A DNA stretch of 64,000 bases from Closterium sp. NIES-65 (Eukaryota; Streptophyta; Zygnematophyceae; Desmidiales; Closteriaceae): positions 521,001 to 585,000 of the forward strand of contig CANXME010001991.1 of NCBI GenBank assembly GCA_948144175.1. Direction: 5' to 3'. The notes beneath the pieces are model-generated. The model worked only from the letters and a program-made list of their open reading frames with translations. It was not told the DNA's origin and made no database searches. The number at the start of each line of letters is the position of its first letter. Positions within the stretch are counted from its first letter, which is position 1. Positions 9,810 to 20,052 of the stretch are shown here, one piece after another. Made by a program: the position numbers and the translations under genes.

Positions 9810-9995
9810 CTTGGTTATCATAGCCACTTTCTTTTCGGACCGCGCATCTCCGCACCCCAGGAAATCAACTATTGATTTTTTCACTCTAAAGAGACTCACG
9901 CACCTTAGCCCTTAGGAGCCGTTGTGCTCGCGTTCTCTCGTAAACGTGTTCAACCAAGACTACGCCTAGACTAAGTCGAGTCGACGCCCTTCGTA

Positions 9996-10528
9996 ATGGC
10001 TGAACATATCAACGTCACGACACTCACGCATGACCTCCTGAACAAACTGCTACGCCAGCTGCATGAAAATTCAGAAGAAATCGCGGCGTTGATGGCGGAA
10101 CGTACGTCCCTGCGAAACGACGTTGCACGAGCACAACAAGCACAGTCACAAGTACCTGGCACTCCTGTACAGCCTGCACCACAAGCATCGCAATACGAAA
10201 GTGTGGGGCAACCCGCGAGCGCCGCCAGTGATGGCGACGTCCGCTATGACGGAGACGACGACCATGGCACGACACACCCCGAAGCTACGAATGCGGCCAG
10301 GAACCAGCCTCTCGTCACGATTTCGACACCGATCAACGATTCGGCACTGCCGTCACCGATGCCGCTGAAGCCGCAGCGTCCGCCATGTTTTGACCCGAGT
10401 CAACGGGGTGGTCCAACCATTCAGGCGTGGTTGTTTACGATGAACGTGTTTTTTTACGCCAACTACGTCTCGGAGGATACGCCGAAAATTCGCTACGTCG
10501 TGTCGTTCCTGCGAGGACCCACCATGGA
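9996..10528 (+). pseudogene. GypG gag, N-terminal part
   Basis: The open frame starts with ATG at 9996, about 190 bp after the LTR. It encodes a polar, Gln-rich N-terminus with a coiled-coil-like stretch (LLNKLLRQLHENSEEIAALM), then the beginning of a retrotransposon gag domain (GPTIQAWLFTMNVFF, RYVVSFLRGPTMDW). CopD inserted at codon TGG-C of this domain (duplication ttggc), and the frame resumes at 17790. Gag would form the particle shell. Confidence 0.75.
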
Positions 10529-10533
10529 TTGGC

Positions 10534-10664
10534 TGTGAGAATCAATGAACAGGAATGAAATGACTAAGTCAGAGTTGGGTACAAATACAACCCTAGAAAG
10601 CTGTACCCCATATGTGCTACCCCACTATAGCCTACAAACATGCATCAGCTATGATAATCTGACA
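10534..10664 (-). repeat. CopD 3' LTR
   Basis: 131 bp, no difference seen from the 5' LTR. The minus-strand end next to the interior reads CTATGGGGGTG|TGTCAG. Confidence 0.95.
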
Positions 10665-10875
10665 CACCCCCATAGGCACAGTGGGGGAGAACAAGGGGTC
10701 ACAAGACCAGTCAAGCAAAGCAAAGCAAAGCAAGCTCAGGGTGGATCACAAAGTCACCACACAGTCCGAGCACAAGAGCAGGGCCAGAGGCCAGTTCACA
10801 TGCAGGAGTACAGACATATATATAAAACTAGACACACAAGAGCAGGTATATATATATGTCACAGTACAAGTGAAG

Positions 10876-13800
10876 TCAAGAGGAGAGCAAGTGAGGCAAG
10901 ACAGGCACAAGACCCAGCTGGGTGCAAAAGCGTTGATGGTCACAAGGCGCGAGTGCCTTGGTGAACACATCAGCAGTGTTGGCCTCAGAGGCCATGTACG
11001 CAAGTCGCAACTGACCACGCTGCTGCAGCTCACGAGCAAGGAAGTAGCGGAGAGCAATGTGCTTCGTTCTGTGCTCCAAGCGCTGCTCTCGACACAAGGC
11101 CAGCATGGCCTTGTTGTCTACGTACAGCACTGGAGGAGAACGAGGCGGCTCTCCAAGGTCAGTCAGCAGGTAGGTGAGCCAGCGAAGCTCCTGTGCAGCC
11201 ATGGCCCCGGCGTAGATCTCAGCCTCACAACTGGAGCCGAGAACCGAAGACGAGCGAGTAGACCGCCACGAGACAGAGCCGGAACCAAGGCTGAAGGTGT
11301 AACCCTGTGACGACCGCTGCGTAGCCTGGTCGTCAGCCCAAGAAGCGTCCGCGTGGCCGGTAAGGACCACTGGACTCCGCCCTCCAAGCACTAGCCCCAT
11401 GCCCAACGTACTGCACAGGTAGCGCAATACCCTCTTCGCTGCAGCCATGTGCTCTGGTCTGTGTCTCCAAGGAGCAACATAGCGAGCAAGAATGCTCAGA
11501 GGGTATGCAAGGTCAGGTCGTGTGCAGGTCATCAGGTACATGAGGCAGCCAACAAGCTCTGCATACGGACCACTCGACTCTACGGACTCATCCGAAGGCA
11601 GAGCTGAGAGTGAGTGGCGAGTAGGCAGAGGAGTGGCCTGAGGCGAGGAGTACGTGAAGCCGAAGCGCTGAAGGACCTGCTGCACCATGTGTGACTGAGT
11701 CAAGGTAATGGTGCGGCGTGCTCTGTCCCGAGTGATCTGCAAGCCAAGGTAGCTGCGCAGTTCACCCAGGTCTGTGCACGTGTGTCTCTTCAGCAGCTCG
11801 GACTTCACGTAGGCGAGTCCAGCAGTGTCCGCTGTGGCAAAGACCAAGTCGTCGACGTACACGAGGATGTAGAACGGCGGCAGGGAAGTGTCGGTGCGAA
11901 GAAACAGCGACGGGTCAGCAGTAGAAGGAGCAAACCCAAGGGCCGCAAGCGTAGTCCTCAGTGTGTCGTGCCACTCACGCGGTGCCTGGCGGAGACCGTA
12001 GACTGGCCGTCGGAGGCTCCACTGGGTGCCAGGAGGGAAAGTCCCAGTGAAGCCAGGTGGACGGCGAAGCCAGATCTCCTCGTGCAGGCTACCCTGCAAG
12101 AACGCAGTGCTGAAGTCGAGAGAGTGAAGCTCGTAGTCACGCTGAGCGGCTATGTGCAGCAGCACCCGAAGAGTGGTCATCTTCGGGGTGGGAGAGAAGG
12201 TCTGAAAGTAGTCAACTCCCTGCCGCTGACTGAAGCCACGAGCGACGTACCGCGCCTTGAAGACAGGTGGAGAGCCCGGCGGCCGCTTCACCCTGAAGAT
12301 CCACATGCCACTGACGATGTTCGCCCCAGGAGGGGGAACCGCGTCAACGTAGGTGCCTGTGGACTTCCAGGAAGCCATCTCTGCATCCATAGCTGCCTGC
12401 CACTGAGAGGAGTAGGGACCCTCTACGGCCTCCGCGTAAGAACGCGGAGTCGGGATGTCTAGTGCATCCGGGTCTCCCTCAGGGGCAAGCAGTACAGACG
12501 CGAGATGAGGTGAAGCAGCCGCTAGACACTGTAACTCCTCCTGCCTGTCCTCAAGGACGTCCGTGCCAAGAGCACACTCACCCCCGACGGACGGAGGACA
12601 CACAGACGCAGACTCAGCAACAAGACTAGCAGCGTAGTCGAGACGACAGCGAGCAGCAAAGTCGACGAGCTTAGTGACTAGAGCAGACGCAGCAGTGGAC
12701 TCAAAAGAGGGGTCAGTGACGACAGTAGCAAGCAGACGCGTGACAGTAGGACTGGCAGCACAAAGAGAGTCCGACTCAGGGTCGGCAACCGCAGGAAGAG
12801 AGGACTCAGGAGGAGAAGGCAAAGGGGCACGCAGAGGAGCAGTGGACGGACGCAAAGACATCCGGTGCGTGCCAGGGACAGGAGGAGGACGCTGACGCGA
12901 ACCGCGACCACTAGCGCGAGCAGCACGAACAGGCGACGCGGGACGAGACGCAGGCTCACGACGCTCAGCCAGACCTCCAGTAGGACCAGTGTAAGGAGAG
13001 GGAGCAAGCAGTGGAGAGGAAGGCTCCAGCAGGGACTGCGACTGGACAGGCGGTGGACCCTCTACAGGAGGAGAAAGACCAAGAACCTGCTGCAGGAGCG
13101 GAACGAAGTACGGCCGAGGCCGCGCGGCAGCTCCAGACTCAGCAGGGACAGCACCAGCACCCTCAGCGACAGCACCAGCGCCACCCACACCTCCAGCGGC
13201 AGGACCAACAGCAGTAGGCTCAGCACCAACTCCCTCAGCAGCTCCAGCTCCAGGAGGACCCGCAGGTCCCGCAGCTCCGGGACCGGCAGCACCCGCACCC
13301 TCGACGGTCGAAGAAGCTCCAGCTCCAGCTCCAGCAGCACCTCCAGACTCAGCAGCACGCCTCCAGCGGCGAGCGAACCACTCGCGCAGCTCCTGTGGAG
13401 AGAGGGGCTCCCGGCGAGACGCAGCAGTAGGAGAAACCCCAGGCTCAACAGCTCCAGACGCAGCACCCCCAGGCTCAGCAGCTCCCAGCTCAGCACCCCC
13501 AGGCTCAGCAGCTCCCGACCCAGCACCCCCAGACCCAGCACCTCCAGGCACAGCACCCCCCGGCTCAGCACCCCCAGGCTCCGCACCCTCCGCAGTAGCA
13601 CCCTCAGGCCCAGCACCCCCAGCAGTAGCACCCCCACGCTCAGCACCCCCAGAGTCAGCACCCCCAGGCTCAGCACCCGCAGCAGCACCAAAGTCACCAG
13701 TAACCTCGACCGGGTCAACGGCGTCTACCTGGGACACACCTGAGGGGGCAGGAACCTGAGGGGGGAGGGGGTCTACCGGGGGGGGAACCGGCACAAGGAA

Positions 13801-16767
13801 GTCCGGGGGAGGGGGGAGGGAAGGAGTGCGGTAGGGGAAGAGACGGTAGAAGGGGACTGACTCGTCGAACGTGACGTCCTGGGAGGACAGAACACGACGA
13901 GAGGAGGGGTGGTAAAACTGCCACCCTGGGGCGTCAGTGGGGAAGCCAAGGAAGACACAGGGAGCGGCACGAGGGGACAGCTTGTCCGCAGACAAGTCGC
14001 GGACAAACGCCCGAGATCCCCAGACACGGAACACAGACGCATCGCCAACCTTCCCCGTCCACAGCAAGGCTGGGGACATCGCAGGCCGAGAGACCCGGGG
14101 GTGAAGGTTGAGCTGATGCGCCGCGTACCTCACCGCAAACGGCCACAGAAAATGGGGGGCAGCCGCATGCATCATGGACGTACGAGCGACATCCATGACC
14201 ATGCCAATGCGGCGCTCAGCAATCCCATTTTGCTGTGGTGAGTCCGGAAGCGTGAAGGTCTGGCGGATCCCCCATGCACGACAGTAGTCTCGCAGAAGGC
14301 GAGAAGAGAACTCTCCGCCTCTGTCCGAGTGCAGACGCAGAACAGGGAAGTCCGAGCCGAAGCTCTTCCTGAGCTGGAGACGAGCCTCGCGGATCCATTC
14401 GATCAGCACCTCAGTGACCGCACCCTTGCTGCGCAAGGGGAGGACTGTGGTGTAACGCGAGTAGTCGTCAACCACCAACAGGAAGTAGCGCTCGTGACCC
14501 TGCCCACGGACGGGGGCTGGGCCCCACACATCCATGTGAAGCGTCTGCAGAGGAGCCTCTGTGGGGGGGAAGTCGGAGGAGTGAGGAGTAGCCCGGAGGC
14601 GACCCTCGACACAGGGGACACATGAAGGTCCTGGCCCGGAGGGGAGAGGAGGGAGAGACTGGGGAAGACCAGAGACAAGGACACGGGAAGCCATGCACCG
14701 AAGACGGGGCAAGGAGGGGTGGCCAAGACGGTGGTGCCACAGGAGAGTCTCGTGAGACAGGAGGCGACAAGAACAAGGGGCAGACTCAGGACCTGACCGG
14801 GACGCAGCAGCAAGCACCTGACCTGACGCAGCCACCTGACCAGACGCAGGGACAGGAGGAGACTCAACGGTCAGGGTGTAGAGACTCGACCCCGGCCGAC
14901 GCGAGAACGTGGCCAGGTGTCGGCCTGTGCGTGCCTCCGTGCAGTGGGTCACCCGCTGACTCGCAGGAGTGAACTGGTGAACCCCCACATCCTGCAGGTC
15001 CGCGCCACTCACCAAGTTCGTAGAGAACGAGGGAAGGTACAGACCAGACAGGGTGCCCGAAGGGGCAGCCGGACACGGGAGGACAGTGGAGAAGTGAGAC
15101 AGGACAGGACCCCCAGAGGGGTCAGCAAGGGAGACTGCAACCGACCGGTCGAGCGGCGTAAGGGTAGTGCGGTCTCGAAAGAAGGAGCGAGAAGCCCCGG
15201 AGTCAAGTGTGAAAGTGAGGGAGGACGAGGACGACGCAGTACCTGAGAGCGCAGTCTCACCAGTACCTGAGAGCGCAGACGCACTGGCACCTAGAGCAGC
15301 AGCCTCACAAGCACCTAGCGCAGCAGTACCAATGCCCGGGTCGGGCTGGAAACACCGGTAACCCTCATTCTCCTCACTATAAGTCACAGCATACATGGCA
15401 GCAAGGATAGCATCAAAATCAAGATCAAAGATCGCTACACCAGCCCTAAGAAGCTCATCCCAGCGAGGGATCTCAGTAGCCCCAGGGAACTGCTGACGCC
15501 AAGCGTCCGTCAGGCGGCCAAAGCAGCGCTGGGCAGCGTGGGCACCCCCACACTGCTCACCCGCGCGGTCGCCGGAACGAAGAACGTAGGTGCAGGGACC
15601 AGTACCCCCACCCCTCTGACGCCCAGCGTACCACTCACGAAGCTGCTGAGGCGGAGGGATGTCCCGCGAGCGCTGCTGCTGCTGCCGCTGCGAGCGCTGG
15701 CCACCACCACCGCCGCTACGCTGCTGGGTACCACCCCGACCAGCTCCACCTCCTCCACCACCACCGCCTCCTCCGCTGCCGCCTCCACCGCCTCCACCTC
15801 CGCCGCCTCCACCTCCGCTGCTGCCTCCACCACCACCGCTGGCACCACCACCACCGTCTCCGCCGCTGCTGCCACCACCACCACCACCACCCCCGCCACT
15901 AGTCCCGCCGCCACCCCCACTCCCTCCGCCGCCACCGCCGCCACCGCCACCGCCCCCTCCAGCTCCACCCGCGCCCTTGCCCCCCTTGCCCTTGCTGGAG
16001 CGACGTCTCCCACTAGGGGCAGACGCCGCGCCGACCGACTCAAGACCAAGCAGGTCGGCAGCAGCAGCAGAGGCAACAGAGGGCAGCAAGGGGGAAGGAG
16101 AGCACCCCTCAAAGATGGGGGTGCGAGGGTCACCACGAGAAGCACCTACAGCGACTATGCTCTTCTCCGCTGCGAGGAGGGCCTTCTCGAGGAGGTCGAC
16201 GGTGAGGGTGGTGGGACAGACTGCGAGAAAGTGGTCCCTGACGACGCGAAGGGAGTCAGGGAGGCGCGCGACTACGTAGTAGAGAGCGATGTACATGGGG
16301 GGGGGGTTCTTAGCGCAGAACTCAGCAGGAAGGGCGGCGCGGTAGCGAGTGTCACTAGTGCGGAGGTGCGTAATGAGGTCAGCGACAGTGGGAAAGGCAG
16401 AGAGGTCAGGAAAGAGGTAGGGAAGCATGAGACGGCTCAGTGCAGCAGTGGCAGGGGAGGAGTAGCGCGCAACTACAGCGTCGTACAAGGTCTGAGCACT
16501 CTTGTACTGACTAAAGTGCGCACGCTCAGAGGTAGGGAGGTGGCGACGCACAGCAAGACGTGCAGCAGCATCGCGGGTGGCCCACTGAGAGCGGACAGTG
16601 GGATCAGCATCAGCAGCAGGAGCAGGAGAGGCGCCAGAGGTGAGGTCAAAGAGAGAAAGGCCGTCAGCCCTGTCGCACTGTAAGAACAGCTGCAGGTCGT
16701 CTAACCAGACCTCAAAATCAATGGCGCGACCCTCAGCGTCAAAAGCTAGGACACTAGGGGTAGCCAT
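10876..16767 (-). CDS. CopD gag-pol polyprotein (1963 aa), Ty1/copia
   Basis: The start is the ATG of MATPSVLAFDAEGR at 16767; an upstream in-frame ATG at 16809 would add 14 residues not shared with CopF, CopE or CopG. Domains (approximate residues): gag 1-215; Gly-rich linker 265-370; atypical zinc knuckle C-x13-C-x3-H-x4-C near 390-414; protease with DSGAS at 522; HHCC integrase N-domain near 690-730; integrase core D746, D815, E851 with the D-35-E spacing of the family; Ala/Gly/Pro/Glu linker about 1000-1290; reverse transcriptase YVDD at 1637-1640; RNase H acids near 1807, 1849 and 1884. Ends in TGA. Family role: particle formation, maturation, cDNA synthesis in the cytoplasm and integration in the nucleus. 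No frameshift or stop is seen between gag and pol, so how the Gag excess is made is unclear. Confidence 0.95.
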   Translation of the reverse strand: MATPSVLAFDAEGRAIDFEVWLDDLQLFLQCDRADGLSLFDLTSGASPAPAADADPTVRSQWATRDAAARLAVRRHLPTSERAHFSQYKSAQTLYDAVVARYSSPATAALSRLMLPYLFPDLSAFPTVADLITHLRTSDTRYRAALPAEFCAKNPPPMYIALYYVVARLPDSLRVVRDHFLAVCPTTLTVDLLEKALLAAEKSIVAVGASRGDPRTPIFEGCSPSPLLPSVASAAAADLLGLESVGAASAPSGRRRSSKGKGGKGAGGAGGGGGGGGGGGGGSGGGGGTSGGGGGGGGGSSGGDGGGGASGGGGGSSGGGGGGGGGGGGGSGGGGGGGGGGAGRGGTQQRSGGGGGQRSQRQQQQRSRDIPPPQQLREWYAGRQRGGGTGPCTYVLRSGDRAGEQCGGAHAAQRCFGRLTDAWRQQFPGATEIPRWDELLRAGVAIFDLDFDAILAAMYAVTYSEENEGYRCFQPDPGIGTAALGACEAAALGASASALSGTGETALSGTASSSSSLTFTLDSGASRSFFRDRTTLTPLDRSVAVSLADPSGGPVLSHFSTVLPCPAAPSGTLSGLYLPSFSTNLVSGADLQDVGVHQFTPASQRVTHCTEARTGRHLATFSRRPGSSLYTLTVESPPVPASGQVAASGQVLAAASRSGPESAPCSCRLLSHETLLWHHRLGHPSLPRLRCMASRVLVSGLPQSLPPLPSGPGPSCVPCVEGRLRATPHSSDFPPTEAPLQTLHMDVWGPAPVRGQGHERYFLLVVDDYSRYTTVLPLRSKGAVTEVLIEWIREARLQLRKSFGSDFPVLRLHSDRGGEFSSRLLRDYCRAWGIRQTFTLPDSPQQNGIAERRIGMVMDVARTSMMHAAAPHFLWPFAVRYAAHQLNLHPRVSRPAMSPALLWTGKVGDASVFRVWGSRAFVRDLSADKLSPRAAPCVFLGFPTDAPGWQFYHPSSRRVLSSQDVTFDESVPFYRLFPYRTPSLPPPPDFLVPVPPPVDPLPPQVPAPSGVSQVDAVDPVEVTGDFGAAAGAEPGGADSGGAERGGATAGGAGPEGATAEGAEPGGAEPGGAVPGGAGSGGAGSGAAEPGGAELGAAEPGGAASGAVEPGVSPTAASRREPLSPQELREWFARRWRRAAESGGAAGAGAGASSTVEGAGAAGPGAAGPAGPPGAGAAEGVGAEPTAVGPAAGGVGGAGAVAEGAGAVPAESGAAARPRPYFVPLLQQVLGLSPPVEGPPPVQSQSLLEPSSPLLAPSPYTGPTGGLAERREPASRPASPVRAARASGRGSRQRPPPVPGTHRMSLRPSTAPLRAPLPSPPESSLPAVADPESDSLCAASPTVTRLLATVVTDPSFESTAASALVTKLVDFAARCRLDYAASLVAESASVCPPSVGGECALGTDVLEDRQEELQCLAAASPHLASVLLAPEGDPDALDIPTPRSYAEAVEGPYSSQWQAAMDAEMASWKSTGTYVDAVPPPGANIVSGMWIFRVKRPPGSPPVFKARYVARGFSQRQGVDYFQTFSPTPKMTTLRVLLHIAAQRDYELHSLDFSTAFLQGSLHEEIWLRRPPGFTGTFPPGTQWSLRRPVYGLRQAPREWHDTLRTTLAALGFAPSTADPSLFLRTDTSLPPFYILVYVDDLVFATADTAGLAYVKSELLKRHTCTDLGELRSYLGLQITRDRARRTITLTQSHMVQQVLQRFGFTYSSPQATPLPTRHSLSALPSDESVESSGPYAELVGCLMYLMTCTRPDLAYPLSILARYVAPWRHRPEHMAAAKRVLRYLCSTLGMGLVLGGRSPVVLTGHADASWADDQATQRSSQGYTFSLGSGSVSWRSTRSSSVLGSSCEAEIYAGAMAAQELRWLTYLLTDLGEPPRSPPVLYVDNKAMLALCREQRLEHRTKHIALRYFLARELQQRGQLRLAYMASEANTADVFTKALAPCDHQRFCTQLGLVPVLPHLLSS
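15655..15975 (-). repeat. Gly-codon repeat in CopD gag
   Basis: About 320 bp of near-uniform GGN codons (mixed GGT/GGC/GGA with AGY serines). The equivalent regions of CopE (20850-21000), CopF (38050-38260) and CopG (45170-45380) differ in length and codon order, so the protein composition is kept while the DNA slips. Confidence 0.85.
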
Positions 16768-17658
16768 GACGACGACAGCGAAGCAGTGCAAGCAGTAGGG
16801 GAGGAGCACGCAGTGACAGTGCGACTGTGCTCACCAGGCAGGGCAGGCCGGGCAACTCTGCAGAAGGGCGGCTCGGCGACTCAGTGACTCGGCTGCTGGG
16901 CGGCTCGGCTCCCGGGCGGCTCGGCGGCAGGGCGGCTCGGGTGCAGGGCGGCTCGGCGCCCGGGCGGCTCGGCGGCAGGGCGGCTCGGGTGTAGGGCGGC
17001 TCGGCTCCCGGGCGGCTCGGCGGCAGGGCGGCTCGGGTGCAGGGCGGCTCGGCTCCCGGGCGGCTCGGCGGCAGGGCGGCTCGGGTGCAGGACGGGGCCG
17101 GGACAGGGGACGGCGGGGCCGACTGGTGCAGTGGCGGGGCCGTCAGGGTGCAGCGGCGGGGCCGTGACAGGGGACGGCGGGGCCGTCAGGGTGCAGCGGC
17201 GGAGCCGGCAGGGTGCAGCGGCGGGGCCGGGATAGGGGACGGCGGGGCCGTCAGGGTGCAGCGGCGGGGCCGACTGGTGCAGTGGCGGGGCCGTCAGGTT
17301 GCAACGGCGGGGCCGAGAGTAGGGGACGGCGGGGCCGTCAAAAGAGGACGGCGGGGCCGTCAGGTGACGGGGCCCGCTGCAGCGACGAAGAGGCCGCGCG
17401 GCCGGCGTGAGGGCGGCGCGGCGCGGCAGAGCCGAGAGGGCGGCGCGGCGCGGCCGTAAGGCCAGCGCGACGTGGGGCCCGGGTCGCGCGCGCGAAAAAA
17501 AAGGAGTCGCGCGCGCGACTCGCGGGGCGCCACAAGGGCAGCGCGACAAGCACTAGGGGGGAGCGCGCCTCGGGGAGAATAGGGCGCGCTCCGGGCAGGA
17601 AAAAAAATCGTGGGTGGGCCCTTAAAAAAGGTCCTTAGGAGGGACCCGCTCTATACCA
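16768..17658 (-). repeat. CopD leader with GC-rich tandem repeats
   Basis: No gene. From the gag start outward it holds tandem cggctcggcggcagggcgg units (about 16880-17095), then ggggccgtcagggtgcagcgg units (17095-17380), a gcgcgcgcgaaaaaaaaggag stretch, gggccc at 17616-17621 and the PBS at 17649-17658. Open frames through it are composition effects. Confidence 0.8.
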
Positions 17659-17789
17659 TGTGAGAATCAATGAACAGGAATGAAATGACTAAGTCAGAGT
17701 TGGGTACAAATACAACCCTAGAAAGCTGTACCCCATATGTGCTACCCCACTATAGCCTACAAACATGCATCAGCTATGATAATCTGACA
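17659..17789 (-). repeat. CopD 5' LTR
   Basis: 131 bp, looks identical to 10534-10664. Followed by target duplication ttggc at 17790. Confidence 0.95.
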
Positions 17790-18400
17790 TTGGCGGCGTG
17801 TCATCGTCACGAAGCCGAACGACTATGCGACTCTACCGACACGGGAAGGACAAACCGGACCTTGGGCGCCGTCGTATGTCAAGGAGGTGCCCCAATATCG
17901 CACGTGGGACAAGGTCTGCGCACTCGATTTGAGCCAATTACGGCTTCGATTGCGGCGCGTCAGAAGCTCCGCACTTGGCGCCAACTCGGTTCCGTCCAAG
18001 ATTATTCTAGCGGGTTTCTGGCGCTGTGTGAGCGAGTGGGATATATGCACAAGGGCGAGCGTATCGACCGCTACATCGGCGGCCTGAAGCACGACATCGC
18101 TCAAGAAATTCAGCTCCGCTGCGTGACCAACTTTCAGGAAATTCTTGCCATGGCGGAGAAACTCGATTTCTTTCGCCGACTGAGACTGGGGTCCTACGGA
18201 AGCAACAGCACCTGGGGACATTGATCTCGTGGGACGAACGAGGGCGCCACGATACGTGCCGTCGCTGCGAAAGCCGCTGTTGCACTGTTTAAAGGGCACT
18301 GGTTCGCGTGCCATCGGTCGGGACACCGCAAGAGCGAATGCTCGGAAAACGCCAAGGGAAAGGGGGAAGCCGAGCAGTAGAAACAGACCAAGCAGCAAGG
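17790..18400 (+). pseudogene. GypG gag, C-terminal part and CCHC knuckle
   Basis: Resumes the gag domain after CopD. The best stretch (frame changes near 17900) reads KLRTWRQLGSVQDYSSGFLA, then RVGYMHKGERIDRYIGGL and EIQLRCVTNFQEILAMAEKL, a clear Retrotrans_gag domain. Near 18280-18345, in another frame, HWFACHRSGHRKSEC gives most of a CCHC zinc knuckle for RNA binding. Frameshifts and a stop at 18224 break it. Confidence 0.8.
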
Positions 18401-18559
18401 AAACGCTGAGAGTCAGTAGCAGATGTGCCCTCTACTGTCAGGTCACGCCGCTCGCCCGACCCATCCGACCCTCACCGAGTGATTGTGCCGGTTCATGCAA
18501 TCAATTACACCCGGCCGAAAAAGGAGGGTATTACGGTAGACAGCCCCATACTGCTTAGT

Positions 18560-19205
18560 GGGAAAATTGGGACAGATTAACTTAAAATATTCGTAGACGA
18601 GGGAGCCAGCCATAGCCTGATCAACGCCGCCACTGCACGGAAATTGAGACTGCCACTGGACAGATGTTTACCTGAGATCGATGCAAGACTGGTTGTCGGC
18701 ACGCCACTGGCGATACGGGAACGCATAGACCGGGTTCGGATTCGCTGCGGGGGTAACTTCATGTTTATTCAAGAAACACTCGCGACAACCCTCGACAGAA
18801 CCGACATTTTACTCGGCTGTGATTGGTTGCGACGACACAATCCGCGAATTAACTCGATGACGGGTGACTGCACCGTGCGAGTGAACGGTAACAACATCGC
18901 CTTACCTCGCTGGGGCTCCCCTGAGTCTTCGTCGGTGCTTGTCAATGCAATCACGATGAAACGCGTCGTCGCGGCAGGAGCTGACGTGTACGCGGTCGAC
19001 ATTCGGGAAGCCGAGGCAGCAGAGAAAGGGGGGGATTTACAGAAACTGCTAGCCGACATACCGGATGACTTGGCAGCATTACTGAAGCAGTACAGTGGGA
19101 TTTTCCCATATGATTTGTCAACAGGAATGCCACCTCAGCGACCGCACAACCATGGGATAAAATTAGAACTGGGGGCACAGCCGACAGTACAGCAACAGTT
19201 CTGAT
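18560..19205 (+). pseudogene. GypG protease and RT N-terminus
   Basis: An aspartic protease region with active-site wording FVDEGASHSLINAATARKL, then DILLGCDWLRRHNPRINSM, typical of gypsy proteases. The usual residue after the catalytic D is S or T, but here it is E. It continues to the linker before the RT (LLKQYSGIFPYDL). A stop lies at 19202-19204, just before CopE inserted at 19206-19210 (duplication tgacc). Confidence 0.8.
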
Positions 19206-19210
19206 TGACC

Positions 19211-19333
19211 TGTCAGAACTATATTGTAGGCTGTAGTGGGGCACTCCTTATGGGGTACAGTATTGTTAGGCTTTGCCTATACAAACCTTGTACTGTCCTG
19301 TTTCTAGTCATTCTCGTTTCCTAATTTGTGACA
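19211..19333 (+). repeat. CopE 5' LTR
   Basis: 123 bp, TGTCAGAAC to TTGTGACA, followed directly by the PBS. Confidence 0.9.
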
Positions 19334-20052
19334 TGGTTTCAGAGCAGGTTCCCTAGTAGGAACGTTCTTTTTTAGGGCCCACCGTGTTAGTTACCTTTTT
19401 TTTTACTGCCCTGCCCGAAGCGCGCATCGCGCCTGCCTCGCCTGCGCCGTCGCGCACTCTGCCTTACTGCCGCCATAAGTGGCCCTGCCCTTACAGCCCG
19501 TCGCGCCCCTTTCCCTTAACGGCCCGTCCAGGCCCGATTCCGCCGTCGACGCAGTCGCCGCCCTTAGCGGCTCGCCCTCGTCGTCGCCGCCCTTAGCGGC
19601 CCGCCCGCACCGTAGGCGCGGCCGTGCCCTACCCGCCTGCTGCGGCTTGCTTTCGCAGCTCGCACGGCCCTGCCCTGCCGTAGCCCTGCTTTGCCGCGGC
19701 CCCAGCGCCGCCCTACCTTGCAGCAGCCGTGACGCGGCCCTGCCCTGCAGCCGCCCAGTCGCAGCCCGGCCCTGTCGTCTCGTCGCGGCCCCTGCCCTGC
19801 CGCCTTGTCGCGGCCCTGACCCTGCAGCCGCGTCACGGCCCTGTCCTACTGCCTCGTCGCAGCCCTACTTGTCGCGGCCCCTGCCCTGCCGGCATGCCAC
19901 GGCCCTGCCCCACCATTCGCGGCCCTACCCCCTCCCGCCCCTGGTAAGCGCACCGCCGCACCCGCGCCGCCCTGCCGAGCCGCGCCGCCCTGCCGAGTCG
20001 CGCTGCTAATGCTGCTGCTGCTGCTACGGCTACTGCTGCTACTCTTGCCGCC
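19334..20052 (+). other. CopE leader
   Basis: PBS, then hairpin gttcc-ctagta-ggaac, gggcccacc, a T run, and C-rich sequence with gccctgcc and cgcggccc words. No gene. The ORFs across it have no domain. Confidence 0.75.

Larger units (their letters stand above)
10534..17789 (-). mobile_element. CopD, full-length intact Ty1/copia element
   Basis: 7256 bp with two LTRs of 131 bp that look identical (10534-10664 and 17659-17789) and an exact target duplication ttggc (10529-10533, 17790-17794). It has a PBS (minus strand TGGTATAGAGC), a GC-rich leader, one gag-pol frame, the 3' untranslated block and a purine tract. It sits inside GypG gag. Identical LTRs mean a recent insertion, and it is the best candidate autonomous copy in the window. 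Confidence 0.95.

Noticed and set aside
15538..16683. Long open frame antisense to CopD gag (381 codons, Thr/Ala/Ser-rich)
   Set aside because: Mirror of the Gly-rich repeat and GC-rich codon use; no domain; stops and frame differ in CopE, CopF and CopG.
16880..17095. CRISPR-like array in copia leaders (also 44030-44310)
   Set aside because: Units are directly contiguous and degenerate with no unique spacers, and lie in eukaryotic retroelement leaders.
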